Origin: Candidatus Colicola caccequi
GTDB taxonomy: Bacteria > Bacteroidota > Bacteroidia > Bacteroidales > Paludibacteraceae
Length of the DNA stretch: 23,918 bases
Assembly: GCA_018065205.1 (NCBI GenBank)
Contig: JAGHTR010000031.1
Coordinates: 1 to 23,918, forward strand
Reading direction: 5' to 3'
Under the pieces are notes generated by a model, which searched no databases, was not told where the DNA came from, and saw only the letters and a list, made by a program, of their open reading frames with translations. Positions within the stretch are counted from its first letter, which is position 1. Every line of letters starts with the position of its first letter. Shown here piece by piece: positions 1 to 6,863 of the stretch. The translations under genes were made by a program, and so were the position numbers.

Positions 1-953
1 ATAATAACATTCGGTATAGAAGCCAATTGACTCTCTAAATAAACCGTCAACTCGGCCTCATACTTTTCAATCTTATCCCTACCTATCTCTTCTACATAAT
101 CTAAGGCCTTTTGTAGACCACAACTGCCGATGAAATCTGGAGTTCCTGCCTCAAATTTATAGGGTAACGTATTATACGTCGTCTTATCAAACGAAACATG
201 CTCTATCATCTCTCCTCCACCCTCTGCAGGAGGCAGTTGATTGAGCCACTTCTCCTTACCATACAACACACCTAATCCGGTTGGACCATAAATCTTATGG
301 GCAGAAAAACTTAGAAAATCACAATCTAAATCTTGCACATCAACACGTAAATGCGCAACACTTTGTGCAGCATCTACACTCACCGGAATACCCTTAGCAT
401 GCGCCAAAGCAACCATTTCCTTCACAGGATTGATAATGCCCAACACATTGCTCACATGTGCCACACTTACCAGACGCGTCTTATCGGTCAACAAAGACTT
501 GTACGCCTCCATGTCCAAGGTCAAATCTTCCCGCAAAGGAATAACTTTCAACACCGCTTTTTTGCGGTCACAAAGCATTTGCCACGGCACAATATTAGAG
601 TGATGCTCCATATAACTAACCACAATCTCATCACCCTCTTTCACCATCAACTCTCCAAATGAAAAAGCCAACATATTGATGCTATCTGTTGTGCCCTTGG
701 TAAACACAATTTCTTTGGACGATTGGGCTCCTATAAAGTCCGCCACCCGCTGACGCGCCTGTTCATGATGTAGAGTAGCCACCTGACTTAGATGATGCAC
801 ACCACGATGAATATTAGCATTCCACGTGGTATATGCTTCCGTCATAGCGTCCAATACGGCCTTAGGCTTTTGAGTAGTAGCCGCATTATCCAGATACACT
901 AGACGCCGTCCATGTACCTGCTTTCCTAATATATCAAAATCTTGTTCGTACAT
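1..953 (-). CDS. sufS: Cysteine desulfurase SufS (3' end outside window)
   Basis: A PLP-dependent enzyme that takes sulfur from L-cysteine to a persulfide for Fe-S cluster assembly by the cytosolic SUF system. I translated it by hand. It starts with ATG at 951-953 and gives 317 codons before the window edge. Near the N-terminus it reads VYLDNAATTQKP, then NIHRGVHHLSQVAT, then the EHHSNIVPW motif of the PLP pocket. VDAAQSVAH and the PLP-lysine motif SFSAHKIYGPTG follow. The family is usually about 400 aa, so roughly 85 residues are missing, including the active-site cysteine loop. The start lies 3 bases after the gldB-like stop, which suggests cotranscription. SufS rather than NifS/IscS is inferred from the 'HRGVH' and 'SAHKIYGPTG' signatures; the neighbouring suf genes are not visible. 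Confidence 0.93.
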   Translation of the reverse strand, partial: MYEQDFDILGKQVHGRRLVYLDNAATTQKPKAVLDAMTEAYTTWNANIHRGVHHLSQVATLHHEQARQRVADFIGAQSSKEIVFTKGTTDSINMLAFSFGELMVKEGDEIVVSYMEHHSNIVPWQMLCDRKKAVLKVIPLREDLTLDMEAYKSLLTDKTRLVSVAHVSNVLGIINPVKEMVALAHAKGIPVSVDAAQSVAHLRVDVQDLDCDFLSFSAHKIYGPTGLGVLYGKEKWLNQLPPAEGGGEMIEHVSFDKTTYNTLPYKFEAGTPDFIGSCGLQKALDYVEEIGRDKIEKYEAELTVYLESQLASIPNVI

Positions 954-956
954 ATT

Positions 957-1994
957 CTAAGGCTTATAAAAACTATTCTGTAATATAGCTTGAGCATCAC
1001 CATCTGCAATAAGTTCTTGCAGTGTAACTTGCTCATTGTGTTCCATATAACTTTCTGCTATCCGCCAACCTATCCATGTTCCCACTCTACCGGGAGCATC
1101 TTGCGAGACCTCTGAAGTAAACGGACCATCATTCAGATAGGACGTCAACACCATACTCTCTGTCTTAAATAAGTCACGCTTATCCATTATCGTGTTCCAA
1201 ATCGCACGTTCGTGTTTCACGCACCAATCCCATTGTTCTTTCGTGTACCCCATAATCTCATATCCGGGATATTCAGGCATTAAAACAGACAATAAATACA
1301 TCACCTTTCCACGGTAAATCATATTATCTATCAAACGATTCTTCGTGGCAGTATAGAGCAAATTCCTAAATAAATAAGCACTCACTACATCAATCGGAAT
1401 ACATTCACGACGCATATTTTGCTTTTGGTAATTATGCACAACTCGATTATAATACTTCCAATCCTTACCTAAATACATATCCGTTCCAACCGCGATATCT
1501 TCTTCCATGAACAAAATAGAAGCATTAAATCCGGAAATAAAGAAATACACCGTTGGAATAGGCATCTCTGGATATAAATAGTGAAAACGCATAAATGCCT
1601 TATCCATTTTTTCCTCCAAATCAGAGATATCCGCAAATTGCTTTTTTACCTCGGCATTGGTCTCCTTAAAACCATATAAAGTATCCTCCAAAAAGAGAGG
1701 CAATGCTTCTGCTAAATACAAAGTATCCTCTGGTGATATACCTAATATATTCTCCGTAAACACAGGCATAAAAGTCTCGTATTCATCGTATAAATACCTA
1801 ATATCCTGCAAACTAGAATCAACCGAAACATTCAATATGGCCTCATCAAAACGTACCACATCTACATGTTGCAATTCCATCTTGCGAGGGAAATAGGAAC
1901 GCTTAGACGAACAACTCGCCAATACCATCACGCATACAAGCGACCAAACGCCCATAATACGCAAAACAATTTTGTTTTTATTCAATCTTTCCAT
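957..1994 (-). CDS. gldB: GldB-like lipoprotein
   Basis: A 345-aa predicted lipoprotein. The N-terminus is basic (MERLNKNK), followed by a hydrophobic stretch and a lipobox LASC with the lipidated Cys at 28. The body matches what I know of the gliding-motility lipoprotein GldB: VDVVRFDEAIL near 44-54, a YFFISGFN segment at 150-157, TDMYLGKDW at 171-179, and the conserved C-terminal block DGPFTSEVSQDAPGRVGTWI (289-308) ending in GWRIAESYM. GldB is needed for gliding and type IX secretion in Flavobacterium. Homologues in non-gliding Bacteroidales are common and their role there is unclear, so I do not infer gliding. The start codon overlaps the 3' end of the lolD-type gene by 17 bases, which supports cotranscription. 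Confidence 0.82.
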   Translation of the reverse strand: MERLNKNKIVLRIMGVWSLVCVMVLASCSSKRSYFPRKMELQHVDVVRFDEAILNVSVDSSLQDIRYLYDEYETFMPVFTENILGISPEDTLYLAEALPLFLEDTLYGFKETNAEVKKQFADISDLEEKMDKAFMRFHYLYPEMPIPTVYFFISGFNASILFMEEDIAVGTDMYLGKDWKYYNRVVHNYQKQNMRRECIPIDVVSAYLFRNLLYTATKNRLIDNMIYRGKVMYLLSVLMPEYPGYEIMGYTKEQWDWCVKHERAIWNTIMDKRDLFKTESMVLTSYLNDGPFTSEVSQDAPGRVGTWIGWRIAESYMEHNEQVTLQELIADGDAQAILQNSFYKP

Positions 1995-2628
1995 CTTGTA
2001 TCACTAATTGACGATCACATATACGAGCTAATTCTTGATCGTGAGTTACCAAAATAATAGTCTGACCATACTTCTCACGCATCTCCAATAATAACGTATG
2101 CAACTCTTTCTTATTCTGCTCATCCAAACTGCCACTTGGCTCATCAGCCAAAATAACCGATGGTTGCAACAACATAGCGCGTGCAGCTGCTACACGTTGT
2201 TGCTCGCCACCAGACAACTGAGACGGTTTATGATATAACCGTTCTTTTAATCCCAATTGAGTAAGCAACTCAACCGCCTTGCGCTCTACATCTTTCTCAT
2301 TGAGCCGAGCAATAAGACCTGGCATCATCACATTTTCCAAAGCCGTAAATTCAGGCAATAATTGATGCTGCTGAAATATAAAACCAATATGTCTATTCCT
2401 AAACGATGCTAATTCTTTCTCGGACAATTGGAACACATCTTGCCCATCAATAAATACCTGACCTCTATCGGGCCGATCCAATGTACCGATAATCTGCAGC
2501 AATGTGGTCTTACCGGCACCGCTTCGGCCTAAAATAGCAACAATCTCGCCATTCTTAACGTCAAGATGTACTCCCTTAAGCACTTCCAACGAACCAAAAC
2601 TCTTGTGTAAATCAATGACTTGTATCAT
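1978..2628 (-). CDS. lolD: ABC transporter ATP-binding protein, LolD type
   Basis: A 216-aa single-domain ABC ATPase. Walker A GRSGAGKT is at 34-41, the Q-loop at 86-87 in FIFQQHQLLPEFTALENVM, the signature LSGGEQQR at 138-145, Walker B VILADEP at 158-164 and the H-loop histidine at 196 (VTHD). The phrase 'QQHQLLPEFTALENV' and the short length are typical of LolD, the cytoplasmic ATPase that powers release of lipoproteins from the inner membrane towards the outer membrane. The related MacB/FtsE-type ATPases cannot be fully excluded from sequence alone. No LolC/E permease lies next to it, which is common in Bacteroidales. Both flanking genes encode predicted lipoproteins. It overlaps the upstream peptidase gene by 17 bases. 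Confidence 0.85.
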   Translation of the reverse strand: MIQVIDLHKSFGSLEVLKGVHLDVKNGEIVAILGRSGAGKTTLLQIIGTLDRPDRGQVFIDGQDVFQLSEKELASFRNRHIGFIFQQHQLLPEFTALENVMMPGLIARLNEKDVERKAVELLTQLGLKERLYHKPSQLSGGEQQRVAAARAMLLQPSVILADEPSGSLDEQNKKELHTLLLEMREKYGQTIILVTHDQELARICDRQLVIQDGKIE

Positions 2629-3640
2629 TCTTATAACATTTTTTTATCACTTGTACGGCGGCATCTATAATCTCATCCTGATTGGTTTGAGGATCATCTT
2701 CCACAAAAACATCCGGACTTATACCTGGCTCTATACTATTTTTAGATGCATCAAACATTCGAATACTTGAGAAGCGAACAGTCCACCCATTAGGCAGTTC
2801 ATAACTCAATGGCATACCTCCTCCACCTCCACTTACTCCACCCATAATAGCACTATTATAGGCATAGCGCATTATGCTAACAAAGAAATTAGCCGCCGAG
2901 TATGTTTTCCTATTACATAACACAACTACAGGTCTTAACCATGTTGACGGCATTTTACTCTTACGTAACTGCTGAGGTTCCAACGACGAAAAGTCATTAT
3001 GACCACGACCATTCTTATGCTGCCAATAACCAACCGTTGTATCCTGTCTAAAGAAAGTGGCAGCTAACTGATAAGCATTCTCCAAATCACCTCCACCATT
3101 ATCTCTTACATCCACTATCACCCCCTTACAGTCCTTAAATGAACGCAAAATATATGCCATGTTATTTGCACTAACCACTTGTTCAAAACTGCCAACATAA
3201 ATATACCCAACCTGACCATCTGCAATCGTATTATAATACGCACCTCCGGCAATGCGATAATCCGTCAAATAATAGTTCTTAACCACCTCCCAATCCCAAT
3301 TCTTAGGATAACCTGCATACCAACTATCGCAACGAGATATATCAAAATTAGAATATATATTCACATGCCCATCATTCAAACTATTCACCATATTAGCCAA
3401 CGTATCAAAAAGCGCTAAATAATCTCCGGAACGAACAGATTTCACCTTCGGCACATATTCATCATGTACCTTCTGCCAATCTATTGACTTTTCCTCAAAA
3501 TAACAATACTTATCGTCTAACGTCCGCCATAAACATTCCATATTACCTATAGGCGTATTATCCTCAACACCATCAAAACGATGGGTACAAGCCGTACATA
3601 CAATAAGCAACAATACTATGTATAATCGTACATTGGCCAT
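2612..3640 (-). CDS. S41-family (tricorn-type) peptidase, probable lipoprotein
   Basis: A 342-aa exported protein. It has a hydrophobic N-terminus (RLYIVLLLIV) with a weak lipobox around CTAC (Cys 18). An S41-like catalytic domain follows. LNDGHVNI at 88-95 holds the candidate catalytic histidine at 92, GVIVDVRDNGGGD at 173-185 is the family hallmark, and NRKTYSAANFF at 243-253 holds the candidate nucleophile Ser 248. The GGVSGGGGGMP loop is at 267-277, and EPGISPDV at 304-311 is the usual end of the fold. No PDZ domain is evident. I do not see the lysine of the Ser-Lys dyad found in C-terminal processing proteases, and the His/Ser arrangement with a glycine-rich loop points to the tricorn-like branch. 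The substrate is unknown. It lies 3 bases after the DUF3316-like gene. Confidence 0.8.
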   Translation of the reverse strand: MANVRLYIVLLLIVCTACTHRFDGVEDNTPIGNMECLWRTLDDKYCYFEEKSIDWQKVHDEYVPKVKSVRSGDYLALFDTLANMVNSLNDGHVNIYSNFDISRCDSWYAGYPKNWDWEVVKNYYLTDYRIAGGAYYNTIADGQVGYIYVGSFEQVVSANNMAYILRSFKDCKGVIVDVRDNGGGDLENAYQLAATFFRQDTTVGYWQHKNGRGHNDFSSLEPQQLRKSKMPSTWLRPVVVLCNRKTYSAANFFVSIMRYAYNSAIMGGVSGGGGGMPLSYELPNGWTVRFSSIRMFDASKNSIEPGISPDVFVEDDPQTNQDEIIDAAVQVIKKCYKNDTSH

Positions 3641-3643
3641 ATA

Positions 3644-4477
3644 CTAGAATGAAGCAAAGTCTTTCTTGGGGTTTAACTTATATCTAAAACATGTTCCTAC
3701 AACCATCGCCACTTGTTCAGTAGAGAACATCATATTCTTCTGACCATATTCGTCATAATCATGACATATACCTACTCGCCAAGTAGAGTGGGGGAATTGC
3801 ATATCTAATGTTAACTCATGATGTAACGTACGATGATTCCACATACCAGCACATCTCACTTTTCCCAATACTTCCTCGTACATCTCATAATACGACTGCC
3901 AATAATCCGGCATATAATCCACACCTATCAAATTGAATCGCACCATATATCGTAACCGATACGAAGTCTTCTTCCCCTTAAACGCATAACTAACCCCAGC
4001 CATGGCTTGAGCGCTAACCATTAAATCCAACGAAATCGGTTTATTTACACTTACAGCATGATACTTGATGCCTCCACTCACATCCAGATATGGACCTACA
4101 AACACCTGCACACCGTGTTCCACAAAACGCCACACATAATTAGCTCCCCATCCTGTCTGCAATTGCAACGCATATAACACATTTGATTGGGTTGGATTAT
4201 ACGTCCAATCAAAACGCACATCAAGTCGTCCCACATGCTCCCAATTATCTAATTTTCCTGCTTGACCTAATTTAGTCTCCTTTCGAAAAGGTTGCCACCA
4301 TTCATTTCCTATCCCCACCATTAAACCTTTATAGAGTAGGGGACTCAAGTACTGATCTTGACGCCAACTGCCACCAAAGCGCAACATAAGTATACTCTCA
4401 TGTTCCACATTCTCAGCCCGGACCATACCCACCATCAGTATCAGTCCTATCAACACTATGTACAATCTATTTCGCAA
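3644..4477 (-). CDS. DUF3316-like exported protein
   Basis: A 277-aa protein of unknown function that resembles the DUF3316 family of Bacteroidota. It has a signal peptide (MRNRLYIVLIGLILMVGMVRA, spanning residues 1-21). The mature part is rich in alternating beta-strand patterns and aromatic residues: SPLLYKGLMVGIGNEW near 45-60, PYLDVSGGIKYHAVSVNKPI in the middle, DYMPDYWQSYYEMYE, then a final strand ending in FRYKLNP. These are the landmarks I recall for DUF3316, thought to be a small outer-membrane barrel. The start is TTG at 4475-4477: a TAA lies four codons upstream with no ATG between, and the first internal ATG would remove the signal peptide. The next gene begins 3 bases after its stop. 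Confidence 0.7.
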   Translation of the reverse strand: MRNRLYIVLIGLILMVGMVRAENVEHESILMLRFGGSWRQDQYLSPLLYKGLMVGIGNEWWQPFRKETKLGQAGKLDNWEHVGRLDVRFDWTYNPTQSNVLYALQLQTGWGANYVWRFVEHGVQVFVGPYLDVSGGIKYHAVSVNKPISLDLMVSAQAMAGVSYAFKGKKTSYRLRYMVRFNLIGVDYMPDYWQSYYEMYEEVLGKVRCAGMWNHRTLHHELTLDMQFPHSTWRVGICHDYDEYGQKNMMFSTEQVAMVVGTCFRYKLNPKKDFASF

Positions 4478-4506
4478 AATTGTTATTTAATATTATTCTG
4501 ACTCAG

Positions 4507-4965
4507 TTACAAATTATCTATTGTCAAGTCTCTATCTCCATCTTCACGCACACGAATATGTATATATAAGGTGTCCTCCGGCAAGAGAGGTTCCATAATA
4601 TCCGGCCACTCAATCAAACAAATGTTACCGGAATATAAATAATCCTCTGCACCAAAATCTTGAGCCTCACGAATGCCTTTCAACCGATAACAATCAAAAT
4701 GATAAATCTCTCCATCCTTGGGGGTGTCATATACATTCACAATGGCAAAAGTCGGTGAGTTGACCACATCCTTCGTTCCAAGTTCCTCACATAGTTGTCT
4801 AATGAAAGTAGTCTTGCCGGCTCCCATCGGAGCATCAAAAGCAAAGACTCGACGAGTAGGGTAGTGACGAATCAAATCTAACACACCCAGACGCTTTCCA
4901 GTTGCATCCAATAGAAAAAGCATCTTATTTTCATCCATTTTTAATGTATAATGTGCCATATTCAT
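4507..4965 (-). CDS. tsaE: tRNA threonylcarbamoyladenosine biosynthesis ATPase TsaE
   Basis: The ATPase partner of TsaB and TsaD in making the t6A modification at position 37 of ANN-decoding tRNAs, in the cytosol. It is 152 aa, normal for the family. Walker A is within DAPMGAGKTTF (44-54), followed by VVNSPTFAIVNVY (67-79), a strong TsaE signature, then HFDCYRL at 89-95 and the Walker B-like ICLIEWPD at 115-122. The start is the first of two close ATGs (MNMAHYT); the second, two codons later, is equally possible. It lies 16 bases after uvrC in an AT-rich gap with no visible promoter, so it is probably cotranscribed with uvrC. Confidence 0.95.
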   Translation of the reverse strand: MNMAHYTLKMDENKMLFLLDATGKRLGVLDLIRHYPTRRVFAFDAPMGAGKTTFIRQLCEELGTKDVVNSPTFAIVNVYDTPKDGEIYHFDCYRLKGIREAQDFGAEDYLYSGNICLIEWPDIMEPLLPEDTLYIHIRVREDGDRDLTIDNL

Positions 4966-4981
4966 GAAAAATATTTAATTC

Positions 4982-6808
4982 TCAACGCGATAAATCCCTC
5001 TGAAAATACTCGTAAACGATTGAAGCATAACGTTTTAGCACAACTTTCTCCAACTCTTCCAAACTTGCTGTTCTAATTCGTGCTACTGTGTGGAACCCAG
5101 ACAATAATTTTTGCTTCGTAGATTCGCCAACTCCTTGTATATCATCAAGTTGCGACTTAATTTGCGACTTAGAACGGCTCTTTTTATGAAACGTTATAGC
5201 AAAACGATGCACTTCGTCCTGAATCTGCACTAACAATCTAAACACTTCATCTGTAACTTTCAAACTTACCTCTTGAATAGGATCTCCAAAAACAAGTGTG
5301 TTGGTTCTATGTTTATTATCTTTCTTCAAACCAGCCACAGGAATAGATAAACCTAACTGTTGTTCCACAACCTCACGAATCGCATGCACCTGTCCTATTC
5401 CACCATCAGCCAAAATCAAATCAGGTAATGGTTCATTAGCATCCAATAGATCTTGATACCTGCGACGAACAATCTCACGCATAGAGGCATAATCATCCTG
5501 ACCAACTACAGATTTGATACGGAAGCGTTTATAATCACTTTTACTGGGCTTCGCCTTCTTAAACACAACGCACGCCGCCACTGCATCATTTCCCTGTAAA
5601 GACGAATTATCAAAACTATCGATGAATACAGGCAATTTCTCCAACTTCAACAAACTCTGTAACCCTCCTAAAACACGCACCATTCGCTGATCAGGATTCA
5701 ATTTATCAGACTGTTTGATTCGATCCAACTTATATTGTCTTACGTTCTGCATTGCCAAATCCAGTAACTTCTTCTTTTCGCCACTTACAGCAATATTAAT
5801 ATGCAAGTTTTCGTCGTATCCATCGGGGATGAACGGAACAATAACTTCTTTTGTAACACTGCACAAACGCTCTCTCAATTCCATCATTCCTAATGCCAAA
5901 ACTTCTTCTTTGGGCTCATCCAAGGACCGCTTATACTCAATCGTCTGACCCTGAACGATACTTCCATTTTGGATATGTAGCATCGAGATATAGACATTTT
6001 GTCCCTGTTCATCGTATCCAAACACATCCAATTGACCAATATGATTATTGCTAATTATAGTTTTCGAGCAGAACTTATCAATTAACTCTAACTTTTCTTT
6101 TATTTCCTGTGCACGCTCATAATCCATTTTGGTAGAAGCGGCCTCCATCTGCTCCTCTAATTGACGACAAAGCAACCGCGCATCACCACGAATAATCTTC
6201 TTTGCGCCATCTATATAAGAAGCATATTCACTATCCCTTACACAACCGGCACACACACCAGAGCAAGATTTTAAGTGATATTTAAGACACACCTTATATT
6301 TACCTTGTACAACCCCATTTTGCGTCAATGGCAGAGCACAAGTACGCAAGGGGTACAATTTATGAATCAATTCGACAACCAAATCAACCGTATTACCATA
6401 ACTATAAGGGCCAAAATATTCTCCGGCACCCTTTATTATCTTACGCGTTTTAAATATCCGCGGATAAGCCTCCTTTGTAATACAAATACTGGGGTATGAC
6501 TTACCATCCTTTAGCAATATGTTATAACGAGGTTGATATTGCTTAATTAGATTGTTTTCCAGCAGAAATGCATCCTGCTCGCTATCCACAACCACATACT
6601 TAATATCAACTATATTCTTAACCAATTGACGCGTCTTAACCCACTCATGTTCTTTTTGAAAATAACTACTTACCCGCCGTTTCAAATCCTTTGCTTTCCC
6701 AACATATATCACCACACCTTCACTATCAAAATATTGATATACCCCAGGCTGCTGAGGCAAGGAGGATAAGATATTCTTAATATGTTCAGAAACCGATTTC
6801 ATAGTCAT
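4982..6808 (-). CDS. uvrC: Excinuclease ABC subunit C
   Basis: The dual-incision nuclease of UvrABC nucleotide excision repair. At 608 aa it has the full family architecture. The GIY-YIG domain at about 17-95 (PGVYQYF, VVIYVGKAKDLKRR) makes the 3' incision. A cysteine-rich segment has Cys 157, 174, 182 and 186 in the spacing reported to bind a 4Fe-4S cluster in E. coli UvrC, plus an extra Cys 189. The UVR motif is at about 214-245. The RNase H-like domain for the 5' incision has candidate catalytic residues Asp 400 (FIDSFD), Asp 468 (LADGG) and His 534 (EVHRFAI). A helix-hairpin-helix lies at 555-590. The start is ATG at 6806-6808, two bases from the candidate parS palindrome. An in-frame ATG two codons later is an alternative. 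Confidence 0.97.
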   Translation of the reverse strand: MTMKSVSEHIKNILSSLPQQPGVYQYFDSEGVVIYVGKAKDLKRRVSSYFQKEHEWVKTRQLVKNIVDIKYVVVDSEQDAFLLENNLIKQYQPRYNILLKDGKSYPSICITKEAYPRIFKTRKIIKGAGEYFGPYSYGNTVDLVVELIHKLYPLRTCALPLTQNGVVQGKYKVCLKYHLKSCSGVCAGCVRDSEYASYIDGAKKIIRGDARLLCRQLEEQMEAASTKMDYERAQEIKEKLELIDKFCSKTIISNNHIGQLDVFGYDEQGQNVYISMLHIQNGSIVQGQTIEYKRSLDEPKEEVLALGMMELRERLCSVTKEVIVPFIPDGYDENLHINIAVSGEKKKLLDLAMQNVRQYKLDRIKQSDKLNPDQRMVRVLGGLQSLLKLEKLPVFIDSFDNSSLQGNDAVAACVVFKKAKPSKSDYKRFRIKSVVGQDDYASMREIVRRRYQDLLDANEPLPDLILADGGIGQVHAIREVVEQQLGLSIPVAGLKKDNKHRTNTLVFGDPIQEVSLKVTDEVFRLLVQIQDEVHRFAITFHKKSRSKSQIKSQLDDIQGVGESTKQKLLSGFHTVARIRTASLEELEKVVLKRYASIVYEYFQRDLSR

Positions 6809-6809
6809 T

Positions 6810-6823
6810 GTTCCACGTGGAAC
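6810..6823. promoter_or_regulatory. Candidate parS (ParB-binding) palindrome
   Basis: A perfect 14-bp palindrome GTTCCACGTGGAAC, preceded by T and followed by T. The widely conserved bacterial parS site is the 16-mer TGTTTCACGTGAAACA. This site differs by one symmetric T-to-C/A-to-G change in each half, as seen in natural parS variants, and by the last base. It is in the short gap directly upstream of uvrC and close to mnmG, a gene often near the origin and parAB. No parA or parB gene is in the window, so the function is inferred from the motif alone. A transcription-factor operator for uvrC is the main alternative. Confidence 0.55.
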
Positions 6824-6833
6824 TATTTATTAT

Positions 6834-6852
6834 TTGTTTATAAAATAAACAA
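6834..6852. repeat. AT-rich inverted repeat downstream of mnmG
   Basis: TTGTTTAT, a 3-base spacer and ATAAACAA form a perfect 8-bp inverted repeat between the mnmG stop and the parS-like palindrome. It has no T-run beyond the stem on the minus strand and only one or two G-C pairs, so it would be a weak terminator at best. It could be an operator or chance structure in AT-rich DNA. Confidence 0.35.
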
Positions 6853-6863
6853 AAATCTTCAAA

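Noticed and set aside
351..662. 103-codon plus-strand reading frame
   Set aside because: It lies fully opposite sufS, whose translation matches cysteine desulfurases throughout. The product is His/Gln/Asn-rich as typical of antisense shadows.
819..832. Second CCACGTGG palindrome, inside sufS
   Set aside because: Only the inner 8 bp are palindromic and the outer bases deviate from parS in both halves; it falls on the codons of a conserved protein stretch (YTTWN). Not called as parS.
957..1994. Evidence for gliding motility from the GldB-like protein
   Set aside because: GldB-like lipoproteins also occur in non-motile Bacteroidales and no other gld, spr or por genes are in the window.
6580..6600. 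DnaA-box-like CTATCCACA near the parS candidate
   Set aside because: A single copy with one mismatch, inside uvrC coding sequence, and no cluster of boxes or AT-rich unwinding region, so no origin is called.
6834..6852. Terminator between mnmG and uvrC
   Set aside because: The inverted repeat is nearly all A-T and is not followed by a T-run on the minus strand; listed only as an inverted repeat.
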